From Ravibacter sp964559125 (GTDB lineage: Bacteria; Bacteroidota; Bacteroidia; Cytophagales; Spirosomataceae), in the NCBI GenBank assembly GCA_964559125.1, contig CAZLGW010000027.1, forward strand, positions 1 to 64,000: a stretch of DNA of 64,000 nucleotides. The letters run 5' to 3'. Under the pieces are notes generated by a model. That model saw only the letters and a program-made list of their open reading frames with translations. It did no database searches and had not been told where the DNA came from. Positions 1 through 8,653 of this stretch are shown here, in pieces (the stretch's first letter is position 1; the number at the start of each line of letters is the position of its first letter). The position numbers and the translations under genes are program-made.

Positions 1-22
1 GAAGGGATTGAAAAGAAATAAT

Positions 23-54
23 CTGTAGAGACGCAATGCATTGCGTCTCTACAG
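23..54. repeat. 32-bp perfect palindrome downstream of the DUF2911 gene
   Basis: A perfect palindrome with arms ctgtagagacgcaat (23-37) and attgcgtctctacag (40-54) around a central gc. It starts one base past the stop of the minus-strand gene ending at 56, so the transcript would form a long hairpin there. No T-run follows on the minus strand within the window, so a role as an intrinsic terminator is uncertain. The core gacgca/tgcgtc is shared with the hairpin at 46197-46223, which suggests a dispersed family of intergenic palindromes. Confidence 0.8.
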
Positions 55-55
55 A

Positions 56-955
56 CTATTTCTTTTTCCCTTTCTTTTTCACCGGAACTTCAGCAGGAAG
101 TTTGGTCTTCCAATCAGCCAGCGCAGTTTCGATCTGTCCTTTATAGAAGCTGGTGAAATTGGCCTCACCCGATGCCTGGCCTAAGGTAAGGGCCTTCTGC
201 GCCAGGGGTACCGCTTCCGCTACCTTGCCGAGCTTGTTCAGGATCTGGGCTTTCAGCCATACATTTGTGAAGGTTTCCTTCAGTCCGATAGATTTGTCTG
301 CCAGCGCCAGGGCCTGGTCGAGGTCTTTCCCTTTTCCGAGCATGTAGTTGGCTGCGCCTTGCAGTACGGTGGGGTTTTCCGGGTTTTTGGCAATTGCTTC
401 CCGGACGTTGGCTGCTGTCAATTCTTCTGTGGCAACCTCCAGCTTAACCGGTACGGCCACACCTGCCCACGATAGACTGAGTATAGCCGAGGTTTCCGTC
501 AGGTTGCTGAAGCCTATCGTAAAAGTTTCGGTAGCGGGTGAGCTTACCGGAGTAGCACTGACACGGGCCACATCGTTTGACTCGGCATAGGCACCGATAC
601 CTCCCTGGTAGTTTTTATTGAGAATGATGGTCCATGAGCCGCTGTTGGGAATCGTGAAAAGAGCATATTTCCCGGCAGGGACAGTTTTTCCGCCAAAAGT
701 AAACTCAGTGCTTGCTTCGAGCGTCGTCGCCTGGTTGGCTCCCGTACGCCATACCTGTCCGGTAGGCGCCAGAGGCGATCCGGGACCGAAGGCTTGCCGT
801 CCTTTCAGACTGGGACGGGAATAGCTCACCGTGAAATCGGTCACTCCCACTGCCTGCTGGATAGTAGAACCCGGGCTCGGGACCGGCGTGCGCTGTGCAA
901 CGGATGACGTAACGACAGCAAAAATGAAAAGGAATACGAAAAGATTTTTTTTCAT
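56..955 (-). CDS. DUF2911 domain protein with C-terminal TPR-like region
   Basis: A 299-residue exported protein. Residues 1-20 form a Sec signal peptide ending at VTSSVAQ. Residues about 25-175 match the DUF2911 family, with the typical stretches YSRPSLKGRQ, VWRTGANQATT and FTIPNSGSW. Residues about 180-280 are helical with a TPR-like pattern (ANYMLGKGKDLDQAL, LNKLGKVAEAVPLAQ). The tail is lysine-rich. DUF2911 proteins are common in Bacteroidota, are predicted periplasmic or surface proteins, and have no established function. The gene stands alone, with a candidate promoter at 1005-1012 and a palindrome just after its stop. Confidence 0.85.
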   Translation of the reverse strand: MKKNLFVFLFIFAVVTSSVAQRTPVPSPGSTIQQAVGVTDFTVSYSRPSLKGRQAFGPGSPLAPTGQVWRTGANQATTLEASTEFTFGGKTVPAGKYALFTIPNSGSWTIILNKNYQGGIGAYAESNDVARVSATPVSSPATETFTIGFSNLTETSAILSLSWAGVAVPVKLEVATEELTAANVREAIAKNPENPTVLQGAANYMLGKGKDLDQALALADKSIGLKETFTNVWLKAQILNKLGKVAEAVPLAQKALTLGQASGEANFTSFYKGQIETALADWKTKLPAEVPVKKKGKKK

Positions 956-1004
956 GCGCTTCGGATAGTTTAGTTAAAACGTGTTATTCAGGATGAAAGA
1001 ACTT

Positions 1005-1012
1005 CAAAAATA
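1005..1012 (-). promoter_or_regulatory. candidate -7 promoter element of the DUF2911 gene
   Basis: Read on the minus strand the sequence is TATTTTTG, matching the Bacteroidota -7 consensus TAnnTTTG. It lies about 50 nt upstream of the ATG at 955. I do not see a convincing TTG at -33, so this is a moderate call. Confidence 0.35.
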
Positions 1013-1052
1013 ACAATAAACGTCAGCTTGGGGATATATTTAGCCGTGAATG

Positions 1053-2969
1053 TTATCCCTTAATGAATTTCCGGAGATACGTCCCGCTTTCTTCCGACCT
1101 GAGCCTGAGGAGATAGAGTCCCCGGGGAAGGTTATCTACGGTTATTCTGGCAGTGCCGTTGGGAGATATAAAAAGCTCCGGAACAGACTGTATCGTTCCT
1201 GAAAGACTTATAATTTCCGCAGAAAAATCTGCCCTGTCCGGGAAAGAACGCAGATCCAGGAAGATATACCCGTCGGCGGGATTAGGCCAGAGCGGCGGGA
1301 TGCCGGGGCCAGGCCCGTCGTCGCTCCTGAAATCGACTGCGGCAATTTCGGAAAAACTACCGGCCCTGTAATTCACTACCGTTCGTACCCTGTAGCGGTA
1401 TGAACCTGATTGATGAAGCGTATCGATCGGTTGGTAAGCCCCTGCAACGGTAGCAATCCTGGCAAACGGGCGGCCATCAATTGAGCGTTCGATCTCGTAG
1501 CTGACCATCCCGTTATACGGGGATTCCCAGGAAAGATATACCAGATTTCCTGCCAGAGATGCTATAAAACCGGTGGGGGCATTGACGTTTAGGGATTCAT
1601 TGTAATAGGGGATACCGTAACCGGTTTCATTGTCGGGGTTATCGGCTTTGTTCCCCGTAGAACGAATGTAGGCAGTGAGCTCCTGTGCCGATTTTTCGGG
1701 ATATACCTGCCATAACAGCGCAGCGAAGGAGGCCACAAGCGGCGACGAAAAGGAAGTGCCGTTGGAGGAAGTAACCGTACCCGACGCCGACCCCAGGCTG
1801 ACACCCGACCCCAGGGCTGATACGTCAGGTTTGGTGACTCCTTCGGCATTCGGGCCTAAAGAGCTGAAAGAAGAGCGGGCGCCGGTTGAGGTCACCGCTC
1901 CCACTGTCAGGACGGAATCGACATCGGCGGGAGCTGTTATATACTTCCAGCTGTTGTTCCCTTCGTTGCCGGCCGACGTAACCAGCAGCATACCGGTCCG
2001 GGCGGCGAAGCGGGCTGCCCTTGAGATGATGGCGGTCTTTCCGTCCATCTGCGCATAGGTGTAGTCATGGGCAGGGTTGTCAAAAGAATAGTAGCCCAGC
2101 GATGTATTGATAATATCCACCCCCAGGCTGTCGGCGCGTTCGGCGGCGAGCAGCCAGGCAACTTCTTCGTATGGCGTTTCGCTGCCGGTGTTTTCAGTTC
2201 TGTATAAGACATAGTCGGCATCAAAAGCCGGGCCGATAAGGTGACCTTCCCACCGGGAGGCCATTACACTGAGGACCTGCAGCCCGTGGCTGTGATCGTC
2301 GTATACGTTCTCCTCACGGGAAATGAAGTCATAGGTATCTGCGATCCGGTCATTTTCAAAAAGATGGCTCAGATAGGCCTGCTGGTCGGCATTGGTAAAG
2401 CCTGAATCGAAGATCCCGATCAGTAGCCCCTGGCCGGTATAGCCCATGGCGTGGAGCTGCGGAACGCCCAGCATATCGAGCTGGAAAAGACTGCTTCCGT
2501 AGTCAATAGCTTCCTCTGATCCGAATTTAGTATCCGGCCGGCTTATTCTGGCTGAGTAGTTAGTCCCGGTGAGCGCCATGCCGCGTTCGATCCCTTTGTA
2601 GCAGGGGAGCGCCTGAATGGCCTGCAACTGCAATTCGGACGCGCTCACCACCACGGCGTTAAACCATTTGGAAGTATGTAGCACCTGTGCACCCGTAGCG
2701 CTGATCTCTGCGACATAGGCAGGATTTACGGGCAGATCACTTTCCGAAATTGCTATATTCCGGGTAGTACGTCTCTGTATGGCTCTTTCGGAAAGAAAGG
2801 TTCCGGGCTGCGTCACAGAATGAGGCGTACCGTTTTTGTCTTTTAACAGGATGAGATACCGCGGGGATGTCTGGGCCGGGCCGGCGATCGGCCCGCCTGC
2901 AAGAATGAGCGTAAATGCGAGAAATTTCGCACCGGTCTTCAGAATCCTATGAAATCCGTAGTGAATCAT
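1053..2969 (-). CDS. secreted subtilisin-like (S8) protease with T9SS sorting domain
   Basis: A 638-residue serine protease with an N-terminal signal peptide and a prodomain to about residue 150. The S8 catalytic domain spans about 165-460. The triad is visible: Asp188 in GIFDSG, His228 in HSHGLQV (the usual HGT is HGL here) and Ser406 in NGTSFSSP. The oxyanion-hole Asn lies in TSAGNEG. A fibronectin-III-like module follows (about 465-550). The C-terminal 75 residues form a type A T9SS sorting domain, with LWPNPADGYIFLDL near its start and LPRGLYLLRL before the end. It should therefore cross the outer membrane through the type IX machinery and be released or anchored at the surface. It is transcribed alone, and its substrate is unknown. 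Confidence 0.9.
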   Translation of the reverse strand: MIHYGFHRILKTGAKFLAFTLILAGGPIAGPAQTSPRYLILLKDKNGTPHSVTQPGTFLSERAIQRRTTRNIAISESDLPVNPAYVAEISATGAQVLHTSKWFNAVVVSASELQLQAIQALPCYKGIERGMALTGTNYSARISRPDTKFGSEEAIDYGSSLFQLDMLGVPQLHAMGYTGQGLLIGIFDSGFTNADQQAYLSHLFENDRIADTYDFISREENVYDDHSHGLQVLSVMASRWEGHLIGPAFDADYVLYRTENTGSETPYEEVAWLLAAERADSLGVDIINTSLGYYSFDNPAHDYTYAQMDGKTAIISRAARFAARTGMLLVTSAGNEGNNSWKYITAPADVDSVLTVGAVTSTGARSSFSSLGPNAEGVTKPDVSALGSGVSLGSASGTVTSSNGTSFSSPLVASFAALLWQVYPEKSAQELTAYIRSTGNKADNPDNETGYGIPYYNESLNVNAPTGFIASLAGNLVYLSWESPYNGMVSYEIERSIDGRPFARIATVAGAYQPIDTLHQSGSYRYRVRTVVNYRAGSFSEIAAVDFRSDDGPGPGIPPLWPNPADGYIFLDLRSFPDRADFSAEIISLSGTIQSVPELFISPNGTARITVDNLPRGLYLLRLRSEESGTYLRKFIKG

Positions 2970-3054
2970 TCGGCGGCGTGTTTACAGGACCAATCCCCTT
3001 AGCAAAATACGCAAATTTTCACGGTAAATGTTGCACTCTTGCGGAGCAGCGGCG

Positions 3055-4629
3055 TCAGGAGGCAATGTGCGAAGCGCCTCCCAGGTGTCCGCAGGTAAAC
3101 AACGTTTGCATACCGTCGAATTTTACGACGTCTTTGTTATAGCCGTGAGACATGCGAAGCGATTGCGTGATGTTGTTATCGCCCATCGACAGGTCTACGT
3201 CGTCCATCGTAAACTGGCATGGGTGCTCATAACCCGCAGCATGAGTAATTTCAATGAGTTCTTTTGTAAAGGTCCTCATGTAGTTGTAAAATCTCTCACT
3301 CTTAAGAGCGGGATCAAGCCCCGAAACCAGCCACTTGTTGTTGGTAGCGACACCAACCGGACACCTGTTGGTATGGCACAGCTGGGCCTGTATGCACCCG
3401 ATCGACATCATCGCTTCCCTGGCGACGTTAATCAGGTCTGCTCCCATTGCAAAAGCCATCACTGCTTTATCCGGAAGGCCGAGCTTCCCGGAAGCGATAA
3501 AGGCGACGCGCTCGGTGAGGTGATAACGCTGAAATATTTTGTATACATTGGCAAAAGCGTATACAAAAGGAAGCGATACATGATCGGCAAAAGACGGTGG
3601 GGCGGCTCCCGTACCGCCTTCACCCCCGTCGATAGTGATAAAATCCGGACCTTTCCCGGTTTCGACCATCGTTTGGGCAAGCTCTTCCCACAGATCGAGC
3701 TTCCCGACCGCCGATTTGATACCTACAGGTAACCCGGTCCTGCCTGCCATTTCCTCGATGAGGGCGATCATCCCGCTGATATCCGAAAAGGCGGTATGAT
3801 AGGGCCGCGAAACGACGTCCTGCCCCATAGGTACCTGGCGTATTTCGGCTATTTCCCTGGTAATCTTGCTTGCCGGTAGCAATCCTCCTTTCCCTGGTTT
3901 TGCCCCTTGCGAAAGCTTTAATTCCAGCATCCTGACTGCAGGTGTGTCACGGGTAAGCCTAACCAGTTTTTCAATGTCGAAATTCCCATCTCTGTCGCGG
4001 ATGCCGAAGTAAGAAGTGCCTATGTTAAAGACAATATCGGCTCCGAGCCGGTGATATGGCGCCAGGCCTCCTTCTCCCGTATTATGATAGCAACCGAATT
4101 TCGCTGCACCCATATTCAGGGCGGAGATGGCCCTGGACGACAGGGATCCGTAGCTCATGGCACTTATATTGATCACAGATTTCGGTCGGTAAGGGCGTGC
4201 CCTGTTGTGGAAGCTGCCGATCGTTTTGGCAGACGGAAGCGTATAATGATACGGGTGCTTCCCGTTAAAGATACTGTGCGGATGATCGTCGGGAAGGTGC
4301 TTCGGCATCAGCGCGGGTTTGATCAGCACATACCCCGGACCTGACATATCCTGGTCGGTGCCGAAGCCCTGGTAATTATTTTCCTTTTTTGAAGAGGCGT
4401 AGATCCACGACCGCTGTCGCCGGTTGAAAGGAAGTTCCTCCCTGTTGTTGGCAACGATATACTGGCGAAGCTCCGGGCCTATCGATTCAAGCAGGTACCT
4501 GAAATGCCCTACAATCGGGAAATTATGCTTGATGGCATGCTTCTTCTGAAGAATGTCGGCGAGCGCCCAAACGGCCAGGGCGACCAGCAGGTACACCCAC
4601 CAGGGAATGTCAGACAGAAGCTCCTGCAT
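3055..4629 (-). CDS. FMN-binding glutamate synthase-family protein
   Basis: A 524-residue protein matching the stand-alone FMN-binding GltB-like family (glutamate synthase central/FMN domain). A single transmembrane helix (residues about 7-25, WWVYLLVALAVWALA) suggests membrane anchoring. The TIM-barrel FMN region contains ISAMSYGSLS, TGEGGLAPYH, IKSAVGK and DGGEGGTGAAP. The cysteine cluster CIQAQLCHTNRCPVG resembles the 3Fe-4S motif of GltB. Unlike true GltB there is no amidotransferase domain or GXGXG domain, so the protein cannot use glutamine alone; its physiological reaction is not settled. The start overlaps the end of aroA by 20 nt, so the two genes are probably co-transcribed. Confidence 0.85.
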   Translation of the reverse strand: MQELLSDIPWWVYLLVALAVWALADILQKKHAIKHNFPIVGHFRYLLESIGPELRQYIVANNREELPFNRRQRSWIYASSKKENNYQGFGTDQDMSGPGYVLIKPALMPKHLPDDHPHSIFNGKHPYHYTLPSAKTIGSFHNRARPYRPKSVINISAMSYGSLSSRAISALNMGAAKFGCYHNTGEGGLAPYHRLGADIVFNIGTSYFGIRDRDGNFDIEKLVRLTRDTPAVRMLELKLSQGAKPGKGGLLPASKITREIAEIRQVPMGQDVVSRPYHTAFSDISGMIALIEEMAGRTGLPVGIKSAVGKLDLWEELAQTMVETGKGPDFITIDGGEGGTGAAPPSFADHVSLPFVYAFANVYKIFQRYHLTERVAFIASGKLGLPDKAVMAFAMGADLINVAREAMMSIGCIQAQLCHTNRCPVGVATNNKWLVSGLDPALKSERFYNYMRTFTKELIEITHAAGYEHPCQFTMDDVDLSMGDNNITQSLRMSHGYNKDVVKFDGMQTLFTCGHLGGASHIAS

Positions 4630-5869
4630 AGCTTTCCAGCTTTGTAACAGTTTCCAGGTCTTTCCAGAACCCGGGATAGGATTTGACGACTACACCGGGT
4701 TCTTCGATTACGATAGGGCGTGAAACCCCAACCGGAGCAAAAGCCATAGCCATACGATGGTCGTCGTAAGTATCAATAACCGGAAGCTTGTCTCCATCGC
4801 CGGTTGTATTGACTTCATACCTGTGATTGGGCTCTGTTTCGGTCAGTTCGGCGCCTATTTTTAACAGCTCGGTCTGAAGGGCGGCCACACGGTCGGTCTC
4901 TTTGATCTTAAGGCTCTCGATGCCGGTCATTACGAGTTTAATATGCCTGGCGGCGCAGCATACTGCCACGGTCTGCACAAGATCCGGACAGCCTGAAAAA
5001 TCCCAGTTCAATTCTGCTACTGCGTCTTTCTTTTGCAGCAGTACGCCCCTGTCGGTATAGGTAGTTTTTACTCCCAGAGGATCCATAATATCGGCGATGG
5101 CACTGTCCCCCTGCAGGGATTTCTGTTTAAGTCCCAACAGCTCGATCTCTGCGTCTTCTGCCAATGCGACCAGGCTGTACCAGTAGCTGGCCCCCGACCA
5201 GTCGGATTCGACTGCAAAAGCTGCAGGCCGGTAGGCCTGGTGCGGAACGTGAATCGTTTTGCTGTCCCAGTCGGCCTTATAAGAGATCCCGAAATGAGCC
5301 ATCTGCTGCAGCGTCATTTCTATGTAGGGACGCGAGCCTATCTCCCCGTCGAGGTTCAGGCTAAGTCCTTCAGGCAATGTGGGCGCTACCAGGAGTAGTG
5401 CTGAAATATACTGGCTGCTTACGTTACTTTTGACTGTAAGTGTATTCTTCCCAGCGTATTCAAAGCCTTCCAGCCGCATGGGAGGATATCCTTCTTTTCC
5501 GAGGTAGGTAATAGCCGCTCCCAGCTCCCTGAGCGCATCCACCAGTATACCGATGGGCCGCTCGCACATACGCGGAGTTCCTGTCATTACTTTCTGTTGT
5601 CCTGTCACCGCAAAATAAGCGGTAAGGAACCGCATAGGCGCTCCGGCATCTATGACGTCTGCAGTTTCCCCGGTATCGTGAAGAAGCCTTTCCAGGGTTT
5701 GGGTATCCCTCGCCTCGGAAACATTGCTCAAGGTGCTTTTAAACCCGGTGAGAGCGCTGATAATCAGAGACCGGTTGCTTTCGCTTTTGGATGACGCCAG
5801 TTGGATGGCGGTACGGATCGGCTGCTGCCTGGGACTCACTAAAACTGATTTCAAAGTGCTATCGATCAT
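4610..5869 (-). CDS. aroA: 3-phosphoshikimate 1-carboxyvinyltransferase (EPSP synthase)
   Basis: A 419-residue enzyme of the shikimate pathway. It joins shikimate-3-phosphate and phosphoenolpyruvate to give EPSP, in the cytoplasm. Visible family motifs are SKSESNRSL (residues 27-35), the phosphoshikimate-binding SSQYISALL, the SDWSGASYWY region, KIKETDRVAAL and the C-terminal YDDHRMAMAFA. The loop that is NAGTAMRPL in the E. coli enzyme reads DAGAPMRFL (residues 74-82). Gly is kept, while the Thr, Ala and Pro equivalents are changed. Length is slightly below the usual 425-430. It overlaps the downstream glutamate-synthase-like gene. Confidence 0.93.
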   Translation of the reverse strand: MIDSTLKSVLVSPRQQPIRTAIQLASSKSESNRSLIISALTGFKSTLSNVSEARDTQTLERLLHDTGETADVIDAGAPMRFLTAYFAVTGQQKVMTGTPRMCERPIGILVDALRELGAAITYLGKEGYPPMRLEGFEYAGKNTLTVKSNVSSQYISALLLVAPTLPEGLSLNLDGEIGSRPYIEMTLQQMAHFGISYKADWDSKTIHVPHQAYRPAAFAVESDWSGASYWYSLVALAEDAEIELLGLKQKSLQGDSAIADIMDPLGVKTTYTDRGVLLQKKDAVAELNWDFSGCPDLVQTVAVCCAARHIKLVMTGIESLKIKETDRVAALQTELLKIGAELTETEPNHRYEVNTTGDGDKLPVIDTYDDHRMAMAFAPVGVSRPIVIEEPGVVVKSYPGFWKDLETVTKLESYAGASV

Positions 5870-5928
5870 GCAATTCGTATTACGCTTATACCGGAGCGGT
5901 ATTTGTGCCGCAAGTTACGAATAAATGT

Positions 5929-6015
5929 GCTCTTCCCCGTCTCCTGGCGGTGGGAGGATGTCTACCGGTCAGAGACCGGCTTTCGCTCTTCCTCCGTCCG
6001 GAGACGGGGAAGAGC
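5929..6015. repeat. nested inverted-repeat element, copy A
   Basis: Perfect 16-bp terminal inverted repeats, gctcttccccgtctcc (5929-5944) and its complement (6000-6015), enclose a second hairpin ccggtc-aga-gaccgg (5965-5979). The same two building blocks recur in the element at 8521-8653. There is no ORF of its own. It overlaps the last codons of the gene ending at 5969. It looks like a small non-autonomous (MITE/BIME-like) intergenic repeat. Confidence 0.8.
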
Positions 6016-6688
6016 TTTCCCAAAGGCGGATGCCTAGTTTGAGCCCCACGGAGAGGAGCCCTGTCCATCTTTTTCCCACGTAGAAGTCTTCGCCATCAAA
6101 GAACGGATCGTGTATTTCATTCCTGGGGTTTTCCACATCGGAATACGAAACCTGGGTCCAAGCCATGCCTAAACCCGAAAATAAATCCAGGGTGAGCTTT
6201 CTGCCGACCAGGAATTTAACGCCCATCTTGCCTATCCCGCCCAACTTTTCCTTCCGGAACCCCGCTTTGTCAAATACTACTTTTTCATCGAAAGAAAGGA
6301 TATAGTAGGATTTGTCCGAAGTATAACTACTGTTGACATAGAGTCCTTCCCCCGCTAAATACCATCCCATATCTTTACGCTGATACAGATAAAATTTTAG
6401 CTCGGGTCGTATCTCCCACATTTGATAATTAGTACGCCTGTCGTTCTTCATTAAAACGGTGGTAAAAGGATTATTACCGATACCTGCGCTCAGGCCATAG
6501 CTCCACCTGCCGCCTGTGATGCGTTCTGCTCCGATACGAAGAGACGGATCGGGGTGAGCTAATGCGAGCGGCATAATGTGAAGATCGAGATTTGCCGGTA
6601 AGGTCTCGCGGTTCCGGGTCTGCGCATTGACCTGTAGCACAGGCAATGCAAAAACCATAATCTGAATCAGCAGGATGAGTTTCGACAT
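5969..6688 (-). CDS. hypothetical exported outer-membrane-barrel-like protein
   Basis: A 239-residue protein with a signal peptide (residues 1-22, ending VLQVNAQ). It is followed by alternating aromatic/hydrophobic strands typical of small outer-membrane beta-barrels (WSYGLSAGIGNNPF, LKFYLYQRKDMGWYLAGEGLYV, GVKFLVGRKLTLDLFSGLGMAW, LLSVGLKLGIRLW). The barrel would naturally end at GIRLW. The last about 15 residues (SPSPDGGRAKAGL) are encoded by the nested repeat at 5929-6015, so the stop codon is supplied by the repeat. No function can be assigned. The next gene upstream (6741-7616) is also barrel-like. Confidence 0.7.
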   Translation of the reverse strand: MSKLILLIQIMVFALPVLQVNAQTRNRETLPANLDLHIMPLALAHPDPSLRIGAERITGGRWSYGLSAGIGNNPFTTVLMKNDRRTNYQMWEIRPELKFYLYQRKDMGWYLAGEGLYVNSSYTSDKSYYILSFDEKVVFDKAGFRKEKLGGIGKMGVKFLVGRKLTLDLFSGLGMAWTQVSYSDVENPRNEIHDPFFDGEDFYVGKRWTGLLSVGLKLGIRLWESSSPSPDGGRAKAGL

Positions 6689-6740
6689 AAATGTGGCAAC
6701 TTTTGTGAAGAATTTCTTCGTGAAATTGACGAGAAATCAG

Positions 6741-7616
6741 CTATTTCCCAAATCTCAATCCTACCGACAGATCGACGTGGGACAAGGATTCGTAGTTGTC
6801 CTTGCCGAGCTCGACCGTTTCGGTCCGGAAGCCATTCGAGATCTTGTATTTGGTGAGTGATGCGCCGGTAAATCCGAATTGCAGCCCAAGCGCCATTCCT
6901 TTCGACAGGCCGATATCGTACCCTACCCCCCAGTACACCCCTGCTGTTCCTCCTTTGAACGTCAGGTTTTCGTTTAGCAGGGCAGATTTGTTCCGGTATC
7001 CCGCATAGCCGATACCGACATCAAGGACGAGTGCGCCGGTTTTCTTTCCGTTGAGAAGGCGGGTGCTGAAAAGCGGGCCCAGCCAGGTGATCCCCAGATT
7101 GTCACTCATGCTGCCGTATTGCGTCGGCCCGCCGGGAGGGGTAACATACACGTCGTCAGTGCTGGCTTTCGAGAGAAAATGATTGTACCGGAGTCCCACT
7201 CCCAGTTGTTCCGAAAAATAGTAGGAAGCGCCGGCCTCGAAGTGAGCGCCCGATTTAAGATCTTTCAGGTATGGTTTCAGGCTGGGGTCTATGCCCGGGG
7301 GCAGTTTTCCGAGCCGGTAGCTGAAGCCCCCGTTCAACGAAAACCGCCAGCGCGGGAAATCGGGCTTATCCCGCCGGTACGCTACAGGCAGGGCGGCAGA
7401 ATCGAAGTAATTATACTGGTATGCGGTTACCTGGGAAACAGGCAACAGCGTATTCCTGACCTCATTTTCATGGACAAAGGTGAAGTAGACATAATTATTC
7501 TTCACTTTCGTGATCCTGCAGTTCAGGGAGTCGCCCTCAGCAGTTACAACCAGGTCCTGGGCGGCGCCTTTCAGTAGCACGCCCGATAGCGCGAATATCA
7601 ATAACAGCTTGTTCAT
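6741..7616 (-). CDS. hypothetical exported beta-barrel protein
   Basis: A 291-residue protein with a signal peptide (MNKLLLIFALSGVLLKGAAQ). Residues 20-75 form a small beta domain (LVVTAEGDSLNCRITKVKNN) of the kind seen before barrels in Bacteroidota. Residues 90-291 form barrel strands (FSLNGGFSYRLG, FEAGASYYFSEQLGVGLRYNHF, VLDVGIGYAGYR, YWGVGYDIGLSKGMALGLQFGF) ending in the typical terminal strand LSVGLRFGK. Only 19 nt separate it from the lipoprotein gene upstream, so the two probably share a transcript. Function unknown. Confidence 0.7.
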   Translation of the reverse strand: MNKLLLIFALSGVLLKGAAQDLVVTAEGDSLNCRITKVKNNYVYFTFVHENEVRNTLLPVSQVTAYQYNYFDSAALPVAYRRDKPDFPRWRFSLNGGFSYRLGKLPPGIDPSLKPYLKDLKSGAHFEAGASYYFSEQLGVGLRYNHFLSKASTDDVYVTPPGGPTQYGSMSDNLGITWLGPLFSTRLLNGKKTGALVLDVGIGYAGYRNKSALLNENLTFKGGTAGVYWGVGYDIGLSKGMALGLQFGFTGASLTKYKISNGFRTETVELGKDNYESLSHVDLSVGLRFGK

Positions 7617-7635
7617 TTCAGACAGAAGAGATTGG

Positions 7636-8376
7636 TCAGTTTTTATTTTCTATAGCGTCAAACTCGAATTTGCCGGTTTTTCGGTCTACCAGCTCCAGCT
7701 TGGGGCGCCCTACAAATGCGCCCATAGTCACACTGCACCGGATATAGTATTCGTTGCCAAATTCAATTTTAACAGGAATTTCCGCTTTTGCTTCCGTCTT
7801 CGCCCACAGCGAATTCAACCCCTCCTTTTTTATCATGATGGTCTCTTTCCATTTATTCTTCACTCTGCAGATAACGGTGTCTCCCAGGTGAAGGTCGAAG
7901 TTGATCAGCGGGCCGGTACCGGATGTTCGGTAAACATGCAGCAGGGCATAATCGGCATCGGGGGGAAGGGAGGAGGCCGGTTCATCTGCTTTGACAATTA
8001 AGGAAGCGTCTATTTTGAGAATATCCGCTTTTATCCTGTGGCAACTGCTTGTCCAGAAGCTCGGCGCCTTATGCCGGGTGACCTTTATAGCGTTTCCTCC
8101 GGCTTTGCGCGCTTCTTCTTTCGCTTTTGCTATCGCTACGTCCAGCCCGCAATCAGTAGAAAAACCGGAGTCTCCTATTTTGACCGTTCCTATTAGCTCT
8201 GCATCTTTCGGGGGTTCATCGCCCGGCATAAATACGGCGACTTCCTCCCGGTAGTCGAGAGCGGTATAGTGTTTGCTGATCGATGTGGAAACTTTCGGAG
8301 AGCATGATGAGATTAATAATAACAGTAATCCTCCTGCAAGGAGAGAGATTTTGGGAAAACTCATAAGACGTTTCAT
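7636..8376 (-). CDS. hypothetical lipoprotein
   Basis: I place the start at the ATG at 8374-8376. Translation from there gives MKRLMSFPKISLLAGG, then a hydrophobic run and the lipobox LISSC, a clear signal peptidase II site. The longer frame open to 8472 would bury that signal behind 32 residues. The mature part (about 225 residues) has GTVKIGDSGFSTDCG and AIAKAKEEARKAGGNAIKVT, which resemble lipoproteins with an RcsF/YbjQ-like small domain. A beta-rich C-terminal half about transport or binding of ligand follows (HVYRTSGTGPLINFDLHLGD). Function unknown. It may form a unit with the barrel gene 20 nt downstream. Confidence 0.7.
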   Translation of the reverse strand: MKRLMSFPKISLLAGGLLLLLISSCSPKVSTSISKHYTALDYREEVAVFMPGDEPPKDAELIGTVKIGDSGFSTDCGLDVAIAKAKEEARKAGGNAIKVTRHKAPSFWTSSCHRIKADILKIDASLIVKADEPASSLPPDADYALLHVYRTSGTGPLINFDLHLGDTVICRVKNKWKETIMIKKEGLNSLWAKTEAKAEIPVKIEFGNEYYIRCSVTMGAFVGRPKLELVDRKTGKFEFDAIENKN

Positions 8377-8520
8377 TTTTTTGAAAGGAAGTATGCTGAA
8401 ATTGTATGTTTTATTTTCAAACCTGATCCGGATGTTCCGGTTAGTATAGATTACCTCGATACATGGTCGCAAAGTAAAAGCTAGTTATTCGAGTATTAAT
8501 ATGATTTTTGTCATCTGCAC

Positions 8521-8653
8521 GCTCTTCCCCGTCTTTAGACGGAGGAAGTGCGAGAGCCGGTCTCCGACCGGTAAATAAATATCATAATAAGATGATGTTA
8601 TACCGGTCGGAGACCGGGGGCCACCCTCCCGCCGTCAATAGACGGGGGAGAGC
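8521..8653. repeat. nested inverted-repeat element, copy B
   Basis: The outer arms gctcttccccgtc (8521-8533) and gacgggggagagc (8641-8653) pair with one mismatch. The inner arms ccggtctccgaccggt (8557-8572) and its perfect complement (8602-8617) are 16 bp. The building blocks are those of the element at 5929-6015, rearranged and longer. It abuts the stop of the MFS gene at 8654 and so forms the boundary between the catabolic block and the housekeeping region. Confidence 0.8.

Noticed and set aside
3028..3732. A 234-codon plus-strand frame opposite the glutamate-synthase-like gene
   Set aside because: The minus-strand product has clear FMN and Fe-S motifs; the plus frame is a codon-bias shadow.
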